Source: Lachnospiraceae bacterium UBA1201 (GTDB lineage Bacteria; Bacillota; Clostridia; Lachnospirales; Lachnospiraceae). From it: DNA of 7,192 bases. The translations under genes and the position numbers were made by a program. Positions 1 through 6,104 of the stretch are shown one piece after another (position 1 is the stretch's first letter; each line of letters begins with the position of its first letter). The notes under the pieces were generated by a model. That model did not search any database and was not told the origin of the DNA. It saw only the letters and a program-made list of their open reading frames with translations. Location: assembly GCA_002309675.1 (NCBI GenBank), contig DBXX01000071.1, positions 33,577-40,768 on the forward strand, written 5' to 3'.

Positions 1-53
1 GAGAGCAGTTCGCCGTCGAACAGTACGACGTCTCTTCCCTGCAGTTCTTTCAT
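1..53 (-). CDS. Start of an unidentified minus-strand gene (truncated by window edge)
   Basis: Reading the minus strand from an ATG at 53-51 gives 17 open codons to the window edge: MKELQGRDVVLFDGELL. A good ribosome binding site (GAGGA, plus-strand 62-66) lies 8 bases upstream of the ATG, which is why I accept this as a real start despite its shortness. The fragment begins with a charged stretch and then a hydrophobic beta-strand-like VVLF followed by DG. That is too little to assign a family: it superficially resembles the first strand of several alpha/beta folds, but the HAD motif DxDGT is absent. It is divergent from the AraC-family regulator that starts at 277, an arrangement in which such regulators often control the opposite gene. 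That link is inference only. Confidence 0.55.
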   Translation of the reverse strand, partial: MKELQGRDVVLFDGELL

Positions 54-72
54 ACGCTGTTTCCTCGCTTCC

Positions 73-90
73 CCGCGGCTTCTTCCGCGG
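73..90 (-). other. Small GC hairpin in the leader of the minus-strand gene
   Basis: Two copies of the self-complementary hexamer CCGCGG, at 73-78 and 85-90, are separated by 6 bases. In a minus-strand transcript they could form a 6-bp all-GC stem with a purine loop, ending 6 bases upstream of the GAGGA ribosome binding site of the gene starting at 53. It could affect translation or mRNA stability. There is no T tract in either direction, so it is not an intrinsic terminator. It may also be chance in GC-rich DNA. Confidence 0.35.
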
Positions 91-169
91 ATCTTATGTT
101 TTCCCTAACGATTTACCATCCGTTGCTGCCGACGGCCCGGAAAATGTATGTCTCCGATGCCGGATGGGC

Positions 170-198
170 TTGCAACGTCCTGCTACCTATAGTATAAT
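170..198 (+). promoter_or_regulatory. Sigma-A type promoter for the AraC-family regulator
   Basis: The -35 element TTGCAA (170-175; 5 of 6 consensus bases) and a perfect -10 TATAAT (193-198) are separated by the optimal 17 bases. Transcription would start near 205, giving a leader of about 70 bases to the regulator's ATG at 277. The leader is A+T-rich and shows no riboswitch-like structure that I could recognise. Bases 54-169 hold no ORF with a ribosome binding site. They must include the promoter of the divergent minus-strand gene, which I could not place with confidence. Confidence 0.72.
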
Positions 199-276
199 CG
201 GAAATATAGAAATAAAAATGTAAAATCAGAGGAAAAACCTATAAAATATTCCGATTTTGAAGGAGGCGGCAAACTT

Positions 277-1152
277 ATGGCCGACACGTTGATACATTTG
301 CCCATCGATCGGCTGCCGTTAGTCAGTTTGTGTGACGATCTCTGGACGGAGGACGGCTTCGTGCATCCGGACCGTGTCATGGATGTCAATGTCCTGCTTT
401 ATGTCCGTGAGGGGGAGTTTGAGATCTACGAGGAGGGCGAATGCTACACAGTCCCGGCGGGCTCGGTTTTCTTCCTGAAGCAGGGGCTGCACCACTGGGG
501 GCGGAAGCGCTGCCCACGCGGGACGCGGTGGTTTTTTGTGCATTTTCATCTGCCGGAGCAGGTGGCGGCTTCGGCGGAAGAACTTCGGGCCGAAGATTTT
601 GCCTATGTAGAGGGCTCCGAACCGACGCAGACTTCGGCCGTGTATGTCCCGATCCCCAAACTGGTTCATTTGCCACCGAAAAGTATGTTGGTAGCCCGTT
701 TTGAGTCCCTGCTGTCGATGTATCGGAGCAGCGAGCCGCAGGAGCGTGCATATATGAATGCTTTTTTGTACAGACTGTTGCTGGACATCCGTTACGAGGC
801 GGAGGCGTCCCGGCCGGTGGCTCCGCAGACCCTGCGGACGCGGCAACTGAAGCAGCTCATGGAGAACCTGGTGTCGTCTCCGTTTTCCGCGCGGGAGGTG
901 GAGGAACGCATGGGCCTGTCCTACAAACACCTTTCCTTCTGCTTTAAGGAGGAGACCGGGATGACGCTGCAGGAATATCATACGAAACTGCGAATGGAGC
1001 GCGCAGCCCTGTTGCTGCGCCGGGGCGGCCTGTCCATTCGCCAGATCAGCGAACAGCTCGGATTTGCGGAACCCTTTTATTTCACTACAGTATTTAAAAA
1101 GCAGATGGGGTGTAGCCCGAGTGAATATCGCAAGGGAGCGGTGCGGATCTAG
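277..1152 (+). CDS. AraC-family transcriptional regulator (cupin sensor + C-terminal double HTH)
   Basis: A 291-residue cytoplasmic DNA-binding protein with the usual AraC/XylS length and layout. Residues about 25-90 look like the cupin-type ligand-binding barrel, with alternating short strands and the typical stretch VPAGSVFFLKQGLHHW at 59-74. Residues about 188-287 form the double helix-turn-helix. The first HTH is around 204-225 (SAREVEERMGLSYKHLS). The second carries the family signature ISEQLGFAEPFYFTTVFKKQ at 257-276, followed by GCSPSEYRK. The ATG at 277 is chosen because AGGAGG (261-266) lies 10 bases upstream and a strong promoter precedes it. Members of this family in fibre-degrading Clostridia often sense a sugar or oligosaccharide and act on adjacent carbohydrate genes. 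The divergent gene at 53 and the xylanase at 2314 are the candidate targets, but no operator could be identified. The ligand cannot be predicted. The hairpins downstream lack a T tract, so its transcript end is uncertain. Confidence 0.93.
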   Translation: MADTLIHLPIDRLPLVSLCDDLWTEDGFVHPDRVMDVNVLLYVREGEFEIYEEGECYTVPAGSVFFLKQGLHHWGRKRCPRGTRWFFVHFHLPEQVAASAEELRAEDFAYVEGSEPTQTSAVYVPIPKLVHLPPKSMLVARFESLLSMYRSSEPQERAYMNAFLYRLLLDIRYEAEASRPVAPQTLRTRQLKQLMENLVSSPFSAREVEERMGLSYKHLSFCFKEETGMTLQEYHTKLRMERAALLLRRGGLSIRQISEQLGFAEPFYFTTVFKKQMGCSPSEYRKGAVRI

Positions 1153-1170
1153 CGGACGTGCCGGGATCGA

Positions 1171-1203
1171 CCGCAATTATAGGGGATTGCGGCCGGTGCC
1201 GCA
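1171..1203 (+). other. Two mutually exclusive hairpins after the AraC-family gene
   Basis: CCGCAAT (1171-1177) is complementary to ATTGCGG (1186-1192), a 7-bp stem with an 8-base loop. The TGCGG part (1188-1192) can instead pair with CCGCA (1199-1203) across a 6-base loop. Neither stem is followed by a run of T, so this is not a standard intrinsic terminator. It may mark a factor-dependent or weak 3' end of the regulator transcript. It lies about 20 bases past the stop codon and before the next promoter. Confidence 0.3.
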
Positions 1204-1267
1204 GAGGAATGTAAGGAATAAGACATAAATAATGAATAAAAACAGAAAGTTGTAATAATTCGGGGGA

Positions 1268-1296
1268 TTTCAAAGCAAAAATGGATTTGCTATAAT
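1268..1296 (+). promoter_or_regulatory. Extended -10 promoter for the zinc-ribbon membrane protein gene
   Basis: TTTCAA (1268-1273) and a perfect TATAAT (1291-1296) are separated by 17 bases. TG at 1288-1289 sits one base before the -10, making an extended -10 element. The roughly 45 bases upstream (about 1215-1260) are rich in A and T runs and could act as an UP element. Transcription would start near 1303, leaving a leader of about 70 bases. With the terminator at 2163-2194, this defines a single-gene transcription unit. Confidence 0.75.
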
Positions 1297-1373
1297 GGAA
1301 GCGTGTAAGAATAAGGGGGCCTGCCGTTCTGACATTGGCCGGGTCGAAAAAGAAAAACAGGGAGGGAGTATTT

Positions 1374-2153
1374 ATGATTTGTCCTACATGCGGAGCGGAA
1401 GTCCCGGCTGGAATGAGTGTATGTCTCGAGTGCGGCGCGATCGTTGGGGGCGCACAGAAAACGAACGATTCCATCTATCTCAAGGGGCAGGCAAATTGGG
1501 AGAAAGAAGCCCAAAAGAACATGCTGAGAGGTATGGCCGGGTCCGTAAAATGGCTTTCAAGAGTGTTTTTGATTCAGGTGATCCTAACTGCGATCGGGCT
1601 GGTGGCGGCGTTCTGGATGTTCACTTTATACAGTGATCCGTACAAACTGTTTACAACATCCGGGTATAATACGCTTGAATTTTTAACCAAACTGGCGGAA
1701 TACATGGTGTGGGGCCAGATCGCCGTTACCGCCGCCACGGTGGTGATTCTGTATTTATTGAGCAGATACGGACGGAACTTTTTACTCGCGGCGCTTTTTG
1801 TACTCATCGGCGTGATAATGGATATTCTGTCAGAACGGGCGGAAGAAAGGTCGGTTCGGTTGGCGATGGATATCGTTGGCATTGTCAGTCAGATCGCTTA
1901 TGCAGTATTTTTGTTTCTGCAAATGGCGAAAGTCTCCGAGCCGTTCAACAAATTGGTAGCGGCAGGCTGGAGAGGATTGATCTTCTGGTATATTTTGGTA
2001 AACGTCGCAATATTAGTACTGGGTTTTATCATACTCTATTATATCGAAACGATGAAAGGCGTAGAGTTATCTCTGGCGATCGTGGGAGCATTGACCCTGT
2101 TCATAGAAACAGTCACATATTTGCACACGAAAAAGACTTACGAAATACTGTAA
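1374..2153 (+). CDS. Zinc-ribbon protein with about six transmembrane segments, function unknown
   Basis: A 259-residue membrane protein that I do not recognise as a characterised family. It starts directly with a zinc ribbon: Cys pairs CPTC (3-6) and CLEC (17-20), each followed by G, of the kind found at the N-terminus of many Firmicutes membrane proteins. A soluble, charged linker runs to about residue 60. Hydrophobic segments follow at about 64-86, 110-130, 135-153, 163-184, 200-224 and 232-250, giving six likely membrane helices and a short basic tail. With six helices the ribbon and the tail would lie on the same side, presumably the cytoplasm. The ATG at 1374 is preferred over an in-frame TTG at 1335, because GGAGGG (1361-1366) lies 7 bases before it and the Cys motif begins at once. 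The gene has its own promoter and terminator and is visibly more A+T-rich than the genes to its right, as is common for hydrophobic proteins. Nothing in the context indicates a substrate; sensor, scaffold or stress roles are all possible. Confidence 0.88.
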   Translation: MICPTCGAEVPAGMSVCLECGAIVGGAQKTNDSIYLKGQANWEKEAQKNMLRGMAGSVKWLSRVFLIQVILTAIGLVAAFWMFTLYSDPYKLFTTSGYNTLEFLTKLAEYMVWGQIAVTAATVVILYLLSRYGRNFLLAALFVLIGVIMDILSERAEERSVRLAMDIVGIVSQIAYAVFLFLQMAKVSEPFNKLVAAGWRGLIFWYILVNVAILVLGFIILYYIETMKGVELSLAIVGALTLFIETVTYLHTKKTYEIL

Positions 2154-2162
2154 AGCACACAG

Positions 2163-2194
2163 GTCCGGCGGGAAACCGCCGGGCTTATTTTTTT
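2163..2194 (+). terminator. Intrinsic terminator after the zinc-ribbon gene
   Basis: A GC-rich stem of 9 pairs (2163-2171 with 2176-2184, including one G-T wobble) closes on a GAAA tetraloop. It is followed by the T-rich tract TTATTTTTTT (2185-2194). It begins 10 bases after the stop codon at 2151-2153. This is a textbook Rho-independent terminator and separates the zinc-ribbon unit from the xylanase operon. Confidence 0.93.
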
Positions 2195-2226
2195 CGGGAA
2201 GAAGCAGGTTGTTTCGGTTTCTTTGA

Positions 2227-2255
2227 TTTACAAATTCCGAATTTTGTGGAATAAT
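2227..2255 (+). promoter_or_regulatory. Promoter of the xylanase-ior-paaK operon
   Basis: TTTACA (2227-2232) and AATAAT (2250-2255) each match 5 of 6 consensus bases and are separated by exactly 17 bases. The predicted start is near 2262, giving a leader of about 50 bases. It lies just after the upstream terminator and is the only convincing promoter seen before the xylanase. No comparable promoter was found in the short gaps between the later genes. Confidence 0.7.
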
Positions 2256-2267
2256 AGAAAGAGGCGG

Positions 2268-2282
2268 GTCTCCGAAGGAGAC
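2268..2282 (+). promoter_or_regulatory. Perfect inverted repeat at the predicted transcription start (possible operator or 5' hairpin)
   Basis: GTCTCC (2268-2273) and GGAGAC (2277-2282) are perfect reverse complements around a 3-base centre. The repeat starts 12 bases after the -10 element, at about +6. This is a usual position for a repressor operator. In RNA it would also make a 6-bp hairpin near the 5' end that could stabilise the message. The second half contains GGAG but is 31 bases from the ATG, so it is not the ribosome binding site. Confidence 0.45.
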
Positions 2283-2313
2283 AGAACGACTGAAAAAGAT
2301 ATTGGAGGAGTTT

Positions 2314-3570
2314 ATGGGTAGATTAGAACACAGAAAAGCAACCGTGAAGGTGCAGCTTAAGGACGCGGCGGGCCAGCCGCTGGCAAACACTACGGTACGC
2401 GCAGAGCAGAAGACGCATAAGTTTCTGTTCGGATGCGGAGCGTTTGACACGATGGGCGTTGTAATGCCCGATGATATGCCCGCATTTCCCGGGGCGGATC
2501 CCGAGCGGATGAAGCAGATGAAGAAAAGCTCGATCGAGCGCATGGAGAAATTCATCAAACTGTTTAACTACGGGACCATACCGTTTTACTGGGGCGGCTA
2601 CGAGCGCCGGGAAGGCGAGCCGAACCTGAAGATGACCATGGCGCAGGCGCAGTGGCTGAAGGACCACGGCATCACCGTGAAGGGACACCCGCTGTGCTGG
2701 CATACCGTGTGTGCGGACTGGCTCATGCAGTATCCGAATGATCAGATTTTGGAGAAGCAGCTGGCGCGCATTCACCGCGAAGTGAGCACCTACAAGGGCG
2801 TTGTGGACATGTGGGACGTGATCAATGAAGTGGTCATCATGCCTGTTTTTGATAAATATGATAACGCGATCACCCGGATCTGCAAGGAGTACGGGCGTTT
2901 TAAACTGGTGAAGGAAGTATTCGAGGCGGCACGTGCGGAGAACCCGGGAGCGACGCTTCTGATCAATGATTTCAATACCTCACAGTCTTACGAGATCCTG
3001 GTCGAGGGTCTGTTGGAGATGGGTGTTCCGATCTCCGCAATCGGTATTCAGAGCCACCAGCACCAGGGTTACTGGGGCCTCGAGAAGCTCCATTCGGTAC
3101 TCGAGCGTTTCGAGCACTTCGGCCTGCCGATCCACTTTACGGAGAATACTCTCATTTCCGGCGAGATCATGCCGGCATATATTGAGGACCTGAACGACTG
3201 GCAGGTGGACGAATGGCCGTCGACGCCGGAGGGCCTGGAGCGTCAGGCACGCGAGGCTTCCGAAATGTACACCGAGCTCTTCGCGCATCCGCTGGTGGAG
3301 GCGATCACGACATGGGATCTCACCGACGGCAAATGGCTGAAGGCTCCTTCGGGCGTTCTGACCGTGGACAATAAAGAAAAACCGGTCTACGATGCGCTCA
3401 TGGGCCTGATCCACGGTGATTGGGAGACGAAGGCAGACCTTAAGACCGATGAAAACGGTGTGGTGACCATCACCGGTTTCAAGGGTGAGTACGAACTCAC
3501 CGTAAACGGAAAGACCGTAAAGGTCAGCGTTTTGGAAGACTCCGACGCGATCGTAGAAAAAACTATTTAA
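2314..3570 (+). CDS. Intracellular GH10 endo-1,4-beta-xylanase-like glycoside hydrolase
   Basis: A 418-residue member of glycoside hydrolase family 10, whose enzymes hydrolyse beta-1,4-xylan chains with retention of configuration. Residues about 8-45 form a beta-rich N-terminal domain (VKVQLKDAAGQPLANTTVRA, then FLFGCGAF), as in several GH10 proteins. The TIM barrel spans about 70-365 with family landmarks: FYWGGYE at 91-97, KGHPLCWH at 123-130, and WDVINE at 167-172, where Glu172 is the likely acid/base. GIQSHQH is at 244-250 and HFTENT at 274-279, where Glu277 is the likely nucleophile. A short beta-rich tail (NGVVTITGFKGEYELTVNGK, 381-400) follows. No signal peptide or anchor is visible, so it probably acts in the cytoplasm on imported xylo-oligosaccharides. 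The nucleophile context TEN differs from the usual TELD, so the true substrate may differ from plain xylan. The ATG at 2314 is preferred over an in-frame TTG at 2302, because GGAGGAG (2304-2310) lies between them. It is first in a run of co-directed genes. Confidence 0.92.
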   Translation: MGRLEHRKATVKVQLKDAAGQPLANTTVRAEQKTHKFLFGCGAFDTMGVVMPDDMPAFPGADPERMKQMKKSSIERMEKFIKLFNYGTIPFYWGGYERREGEPNLKMTMAQAQWLKDHGITVKGHPLCWHTVCADWLMQYPNDQILEKQLARIHREVSTYKGVVDMWDVINEVVIMPVFDKYDNAITRICKEYGRFKLVKEVFEAARAENPGATLLINDFNTSQSYEILVEGLLEMGVPISAIGIQSHQHQGYWGLEKLHSVLERFEHFGLPIHFTENTLISGEIMPAYIEDLNDWQVDEWPSTPEGLERQAREASEMYTELFAHPLVEAITTWDLTDGKWLKAPSGVLTVDNKEKPVYDALMGLIHGDWETKADLKTDENGVVTITGFKGEYELTVNGKTVKVSVLEDSDAIVEKTI

Positions 3571-3574
3571 ATAT

Positions 3575-3596
3575 CGGTCCGGAATAAAACGGGCCG
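3575..3596 (+). other. Hairpin touching the iorA ribosome binding site
   Basis: CGGTCCG (3575-3581) pairs with CGGGCCG (3590-3596) as a 7-bp stem with one G-T wobble and an 8-base A-rich loop. It fills most of the 35-base gap between the xylanase and iorA. It ends right at the GGGAGGA ribosome binding site (3596-3602). There is no T run after it, so transcription should read through. It could tune iorA translation or act as an RNA-processing or stability element between the two cistrons. Confidence 0.4.
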
Positions 3597-3605
3597 GGAG
3601 GAACG

Positions 3606-5450
3606 ATGCATAAAGAATTTTTGATGGGAAATGCGGCGATCGCCCTCGGGGCCATCGCGGCAGGAGTGAATGTGGTCTCTGGTTATCCGGGGACGCCCTC
3701 CACGGAGGTTTTGGAAACGGTGGCAGCACATCGCCCCGAGCAGGTCTACGTGGAGTGGTCGGTAAATGAAAAAGCCGGCATGGAACTGGCGGCCGGCGCC
3801 GCCTACACAGGCGCGAACGCGCTGGTGACCATGAAGCAGGTCGGTCTGAACGTGGCTTCGGACCCGCTGATGAGCCTGGCGTACGTCGGCATCGAAGGCG
3901 GCATGGTCGTAATGGTGGCGGATGATCCCGGCCCCATTTCGTCCCAGACGGAGCAGGACACCCGCCGCTTCGCGGCATTTTCCAAGCTCCCCTGTTTCGA
4001 CCCGACTTCTGTACAGGAAGCGTACGAGATGATCCAGGAAGCATTTGCCTGCTCACGCAAGTATAAGACGCCGGTATTCTTCCGGCCGACGACCCGCATC
4101 TGCCATGCGTACGCGTCCATTGACGTGAAGGATCCGTCGGAATATCTGGAAAATCAGCCTGCAGGCTTCGTGAAAGACAGCAGTCGCTGGGTCATTTTCC
4201 CGAGACTGTCCCTGGCGAACCATAAGAAGATCGAAGAGCGAAACGAGATGCTCACCGACGTTTTCTCCGACAGTTCGGCCAATGCTTCCCTTCGCGGCGC
4301 GTTCGGCAGCAGCCTCGGCATCGCGGCCGGCGGCATCGGTTTCGCATACGCCTTGGAAGCGTTGGAGACGCTGCATAGTGAGGTGCGTCCTTCGGTCCTG
4401 AAGGTCGGCACGCCATTCCCCTTCCCGGAAAAACGCGCTGTGGAATTCTTAAGATCCGTGGACCGCGTTCTGGTGGTGGAGGAGCTGGATCCCGTGATCG
4501 AGGATGCGCTTACCTTCCTCTGCGGAAAATACCATCTGGAGACGAAGATCTTAGGAAAACGGTCCCATCACATGCCTTATGCGGGCGAATATACGGTCGA
4601 CCTGGTGAAGGCCGCGGTTGATGCGTTCGTCGGCATCGAGACAGCGCTGAAGGCTGAGGCCCTGCCTGAGCCGCCCGCGCTTCCGGTCCGTCCGCCCGTC
4701 CTGTGCGCGGGCTGCCCGCACCGTGCGTCCTTTTACGCGGTAAAACAGGCCATGAAAGGGAAGAAAACGATCTTCTGCGGCGATATCGGATGCTACACAC
4801 TCGGCAATGCCATGCCGCTGGATATGTGCGACACCTGCCTCTGCATGGGCGCCGGGATATCCATTGCCCAAGGCGTATGGCACGTGGAACCGGACACTTC
4901 CTGCTTCGCGTTCGTGGGAGACTCGACGTTCTTCGCGTCGGCCATTACGGGCATCGTGAATGCAGTATACAATCAGGCGGAATTGACCGTCGTTATCTTA
5001 GATAATTCAACCACCGCCATGACGGGTCACCAGCCGCATCCCGGCACCGGAAAGACCATGATGGGCGAGGTGGTTTCGAAAGTCAGCATCGAAGGCATCC
5101 TGCGAGGGATCGGGCTCTCCTTTGTGGAGACGGTGGATCCCCTCGACCAGACGGCGGCCGTGGATGTGGTCCGCAGGGCGTCGCAGGAGCACGGCGTGAA
5201 GGCCATTATCTTCCGTTCGCCTTGCATAGCGATCGTGAAGGGTAAGAACACCATCTTCGGCGGTCCGGCGCAGATCGATCCGGAGAAATGCATCGGCTGC
5301 AAGCGGTGCATCCGCGAGATTGGCTGCCCGGCGATCGTGACGGAGGAGGGACGCGTGAAGATCGACCCGTCCCTGTGTACCGGCTGCGGGCTTTGCGCGC
5401 AGTTGTGTCCCGTTCATGCGATCGGTTCGGAAAATGGAGGTGTCGCATGA
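3606..5450 (+). CDS. iorA: Indolepyruvate:ferredoxin oxidoreductase, alpha subunit
   Basis: This 614-residue protein is the full-length catalytic subunit of the heterodimeric, oxygen-sensitive enzyme. The enzyme interconverts aryl-pyruvates (indolepyruvate, phenylpyruvate, hydroxyphenylpyruvate) plus CoA with aryl-acetyl-CoA plus CO2, using ferredoxin. The N-terminal pyrimidine-binding domain (about 5-170) contains GYPGTPSTE (26-34) and EWSVNEKAGMELA (50-62). A central domain runs from about 230 to 345. The thiamine-diphosphate domain (about 365-545) has CAGCPHR (367-373), GDIGCYTLG (392-400), and the cofactor/metal motif GDS (438-440) with Asn467. A C-terminal ferredoxin domain carries two 4Fe-4S motifs: Cys562, 565, 568 and 574, and Cys591, 594, 597 and 601. 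All expected motifs are intact. GGGAGGA (3596-3602) precedes the ATG. It starts 35 bases after the xylanase and its end overlaps iorB by 4 bases, so the two subunits are probably translationally coupled at equal levels. Confidence 0.96.
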   Translation: MHKEFLMGNAAIALGAIAAGVNVVSGYPGTPSTEVLETVAAHRPEQVYVEWSVNEKAGMELAAGAAYTGANALVTMKQVGLNVASDPLMSLAYVGIEGGMVVMVADDPGPISSQTEQDTRRFAAFSKLPCFDPTSVQEAYEMIQEAFACSRKYKTPVFFRPTTRICHAYASIDVKDPSEYLENQPAGFVKDSSRWVIFPRLSLANHKKIEERNEMLTDVFSDSSANASLRGAFGSSLGIAAGGIGFAYALEALETLHSEVRPSVLKVGTPFPFPEKRAVEFLRSVDRVLVVEELDPVIEDALTFLCGKYHLETKILGKRSHHMPYAGEYTVDLVKAAVDAFVGIETALKAEALPEPPALPVRPPVLCAGCPHRASFYAVKQAMKGKKTIFCGDIGCYTLGNAMPLDMCDTCLCMGAGISIAQGVWHVEPDTSCFAFVGDSTFFASAITGIVNAVYNQAELTVVILDNSTTAMTGHQPHPGTGKTMMGEVVSKVSIEGILRGIGLSFVETVDPLDQTAAVDVVRRASQEHGVKAIIFRSPCIAIVKGKNTIFGGPAQIDPEKCIGCKRCIREIGCPAIVTEEGRVKIDPSLCTGCGLCAQLCPVHAIGSENGGVA

Positions 5451-6061
5451 TGGGTGCTATTCAGAAGAATTTGGTTTTGTGCGGCGTGGGCGGTCAGGGT
5501 ACCGTGCTCGCGTCGAAGCTGCTCGCGGCGGCAGCCATGGAGCAGGGGCTCACGGTCATGAGCGCCGAGACCATCGGCATGGCGCAGCGCGGGGGCAATG
5601 TATTCAGTAATATCCGCATCGGACAGGGGCTGCATGCGCCCATGATCCGCAAAGGCGAGGCGGACCTGATCTTGGGCTTCGAGCCGGGCGAAACGGTTCG
5701 GATGCTGCCGTTTTTGAAGCCGGGCGGAGCGGTAGTCACGAACCTGAAGGCGGTGATGCCGACGACGGCGACGCTGTCCGGTTCGAACTACAGCGGAGAT
5801 CAGATGGTGGAATACCTGAAGCAGGTCATACCGCAGGAACGCCTGTTTTTAGTGGATGGTGAAAGCATTTGCCGCGAACTCGGTTCGACGAAGTGTCTCA
5901 ACGTGGTGCTCTTAGGCGCCGCAGTTGCGACCGGTGAGATCGGGCTTAGTCAGGACGATGTGCTGGCGGCGATCCGTAAGGTAGTGCCGGCCCGCTTCCT
6001 GGAACTGAACGAAAAAGCATTTGCCGCGGGAACCCGCGTCGGCGGAAACGAAGGCAAATAG
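5447..6061 (+). CDS. iorB: Indolepyruvate:ferredoxin oxidoreductase, beta subunit
   Basis: A 204-residue partner of IorA, matching the gamma-type domain of pyruvate:ferredoxin oxidoreductases. The glycine-rich VLCGVGGQGTVLASKLL (10-26) and the conserved MAQRGGNVFSNIRIG (45-59) are diagnostic of 2-oxoacid:acceptor oxidoreductase gamma/beta subunits. It contributes to the active-site interface and CoA-binding side but has no iron-sulfur motif of its own. Two in-frame ATGs occur in tandem: 5447 (overlapping the iorA stop as ATGA) and 5450. Both are served by GGAGG at 5436-5440, with spacers of 6 and 9 bases; I chose the first. The open frame continues upstream inside iorA to 5288, but that part is a shadow of the IorA ferredoxin domain. 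The length is normal for the family. The gene is followed after 43 bases by paaK. Confidence 0.95.
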   Translation: MMGAIQKNLVLCGVGGQGTVLASKLLAAAAMEQGLTVMSAETIGMAQRGGNVFSNIRIGQGLHAPMIRKGEADLILGFEPGETVRMLPFLKPGGAVVTNLKAVMPTTATLSGSNYSGDQMVEYLKQVIPQERLFLVDGESICRELGSTKCLNVVLLGAAVATGEIGLSQDDVLAAIRKVVPARFLELNEKAFAAGTRVGGNEGK

Positions 6062-6104
6062 GAAATATACGAACGAAAATATTCGCGATAAGGAGAACGA
6101 GATC

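Noticed and set aside
191..219. Possible minus-strand promoter with -10 TATACT (196-191)
   Set aside because: The -10 is acceptable, but no convincing -35 is found at 16-18 bases. The similarity may simply come from overlap with the plus-strand TATAAT.
319..1176. 285-codon minus-strand open frame opposite the AraC-family gene
   Set aside because: The plus-strand frame has a promoter, a ribosome binding site and diagnostic HTH motifs. The antisense frame has none and is Arg/His/Leu-rich shadow sequence.
1295..1636. 113-codon plus-strand frame and other frames overlapping the zinc-ribbon gene
   Set aside because: It overlaps a frame with a clear zinc ribbon, membrane helices, ribosome binding site, promoter and terminator. 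Its start at 1295 falls inside the -10 element region.
2980..4056. 358-codon minus-strand open frame across the xylanase/iorA junction
   Set aside because: It is antisense to two well-supported genes, low in recognisable motifs and rich in Arg and Pro, as expected of a shadow frame.
5289..5327. Unusual five-residue spacing between the third and fourth Cys of the first IorA iron-sulfur motif
   Set aside because: The CxxCxxCx5CP pattern is, as I recall it, normal for IorA proteins, so it is not a defect or novelty.
5288..5446. Upstream in-frame extension of iorB inside iorA
   Set aside because: These bases encode the conserved iron-sulfur domain of IorA in another frame. The ribosome binding site and homology-like sequence of IorB begin at 5447.
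6062..6104. Weak AT-rich inverted repeat in the iorB-paaK gap as a possible terminator or operator
   Set aside because: The arms are only 4-5 bases and A/T-rich with no T tract; this is expected by chance, and the gap contains a normal ribosome binding site.
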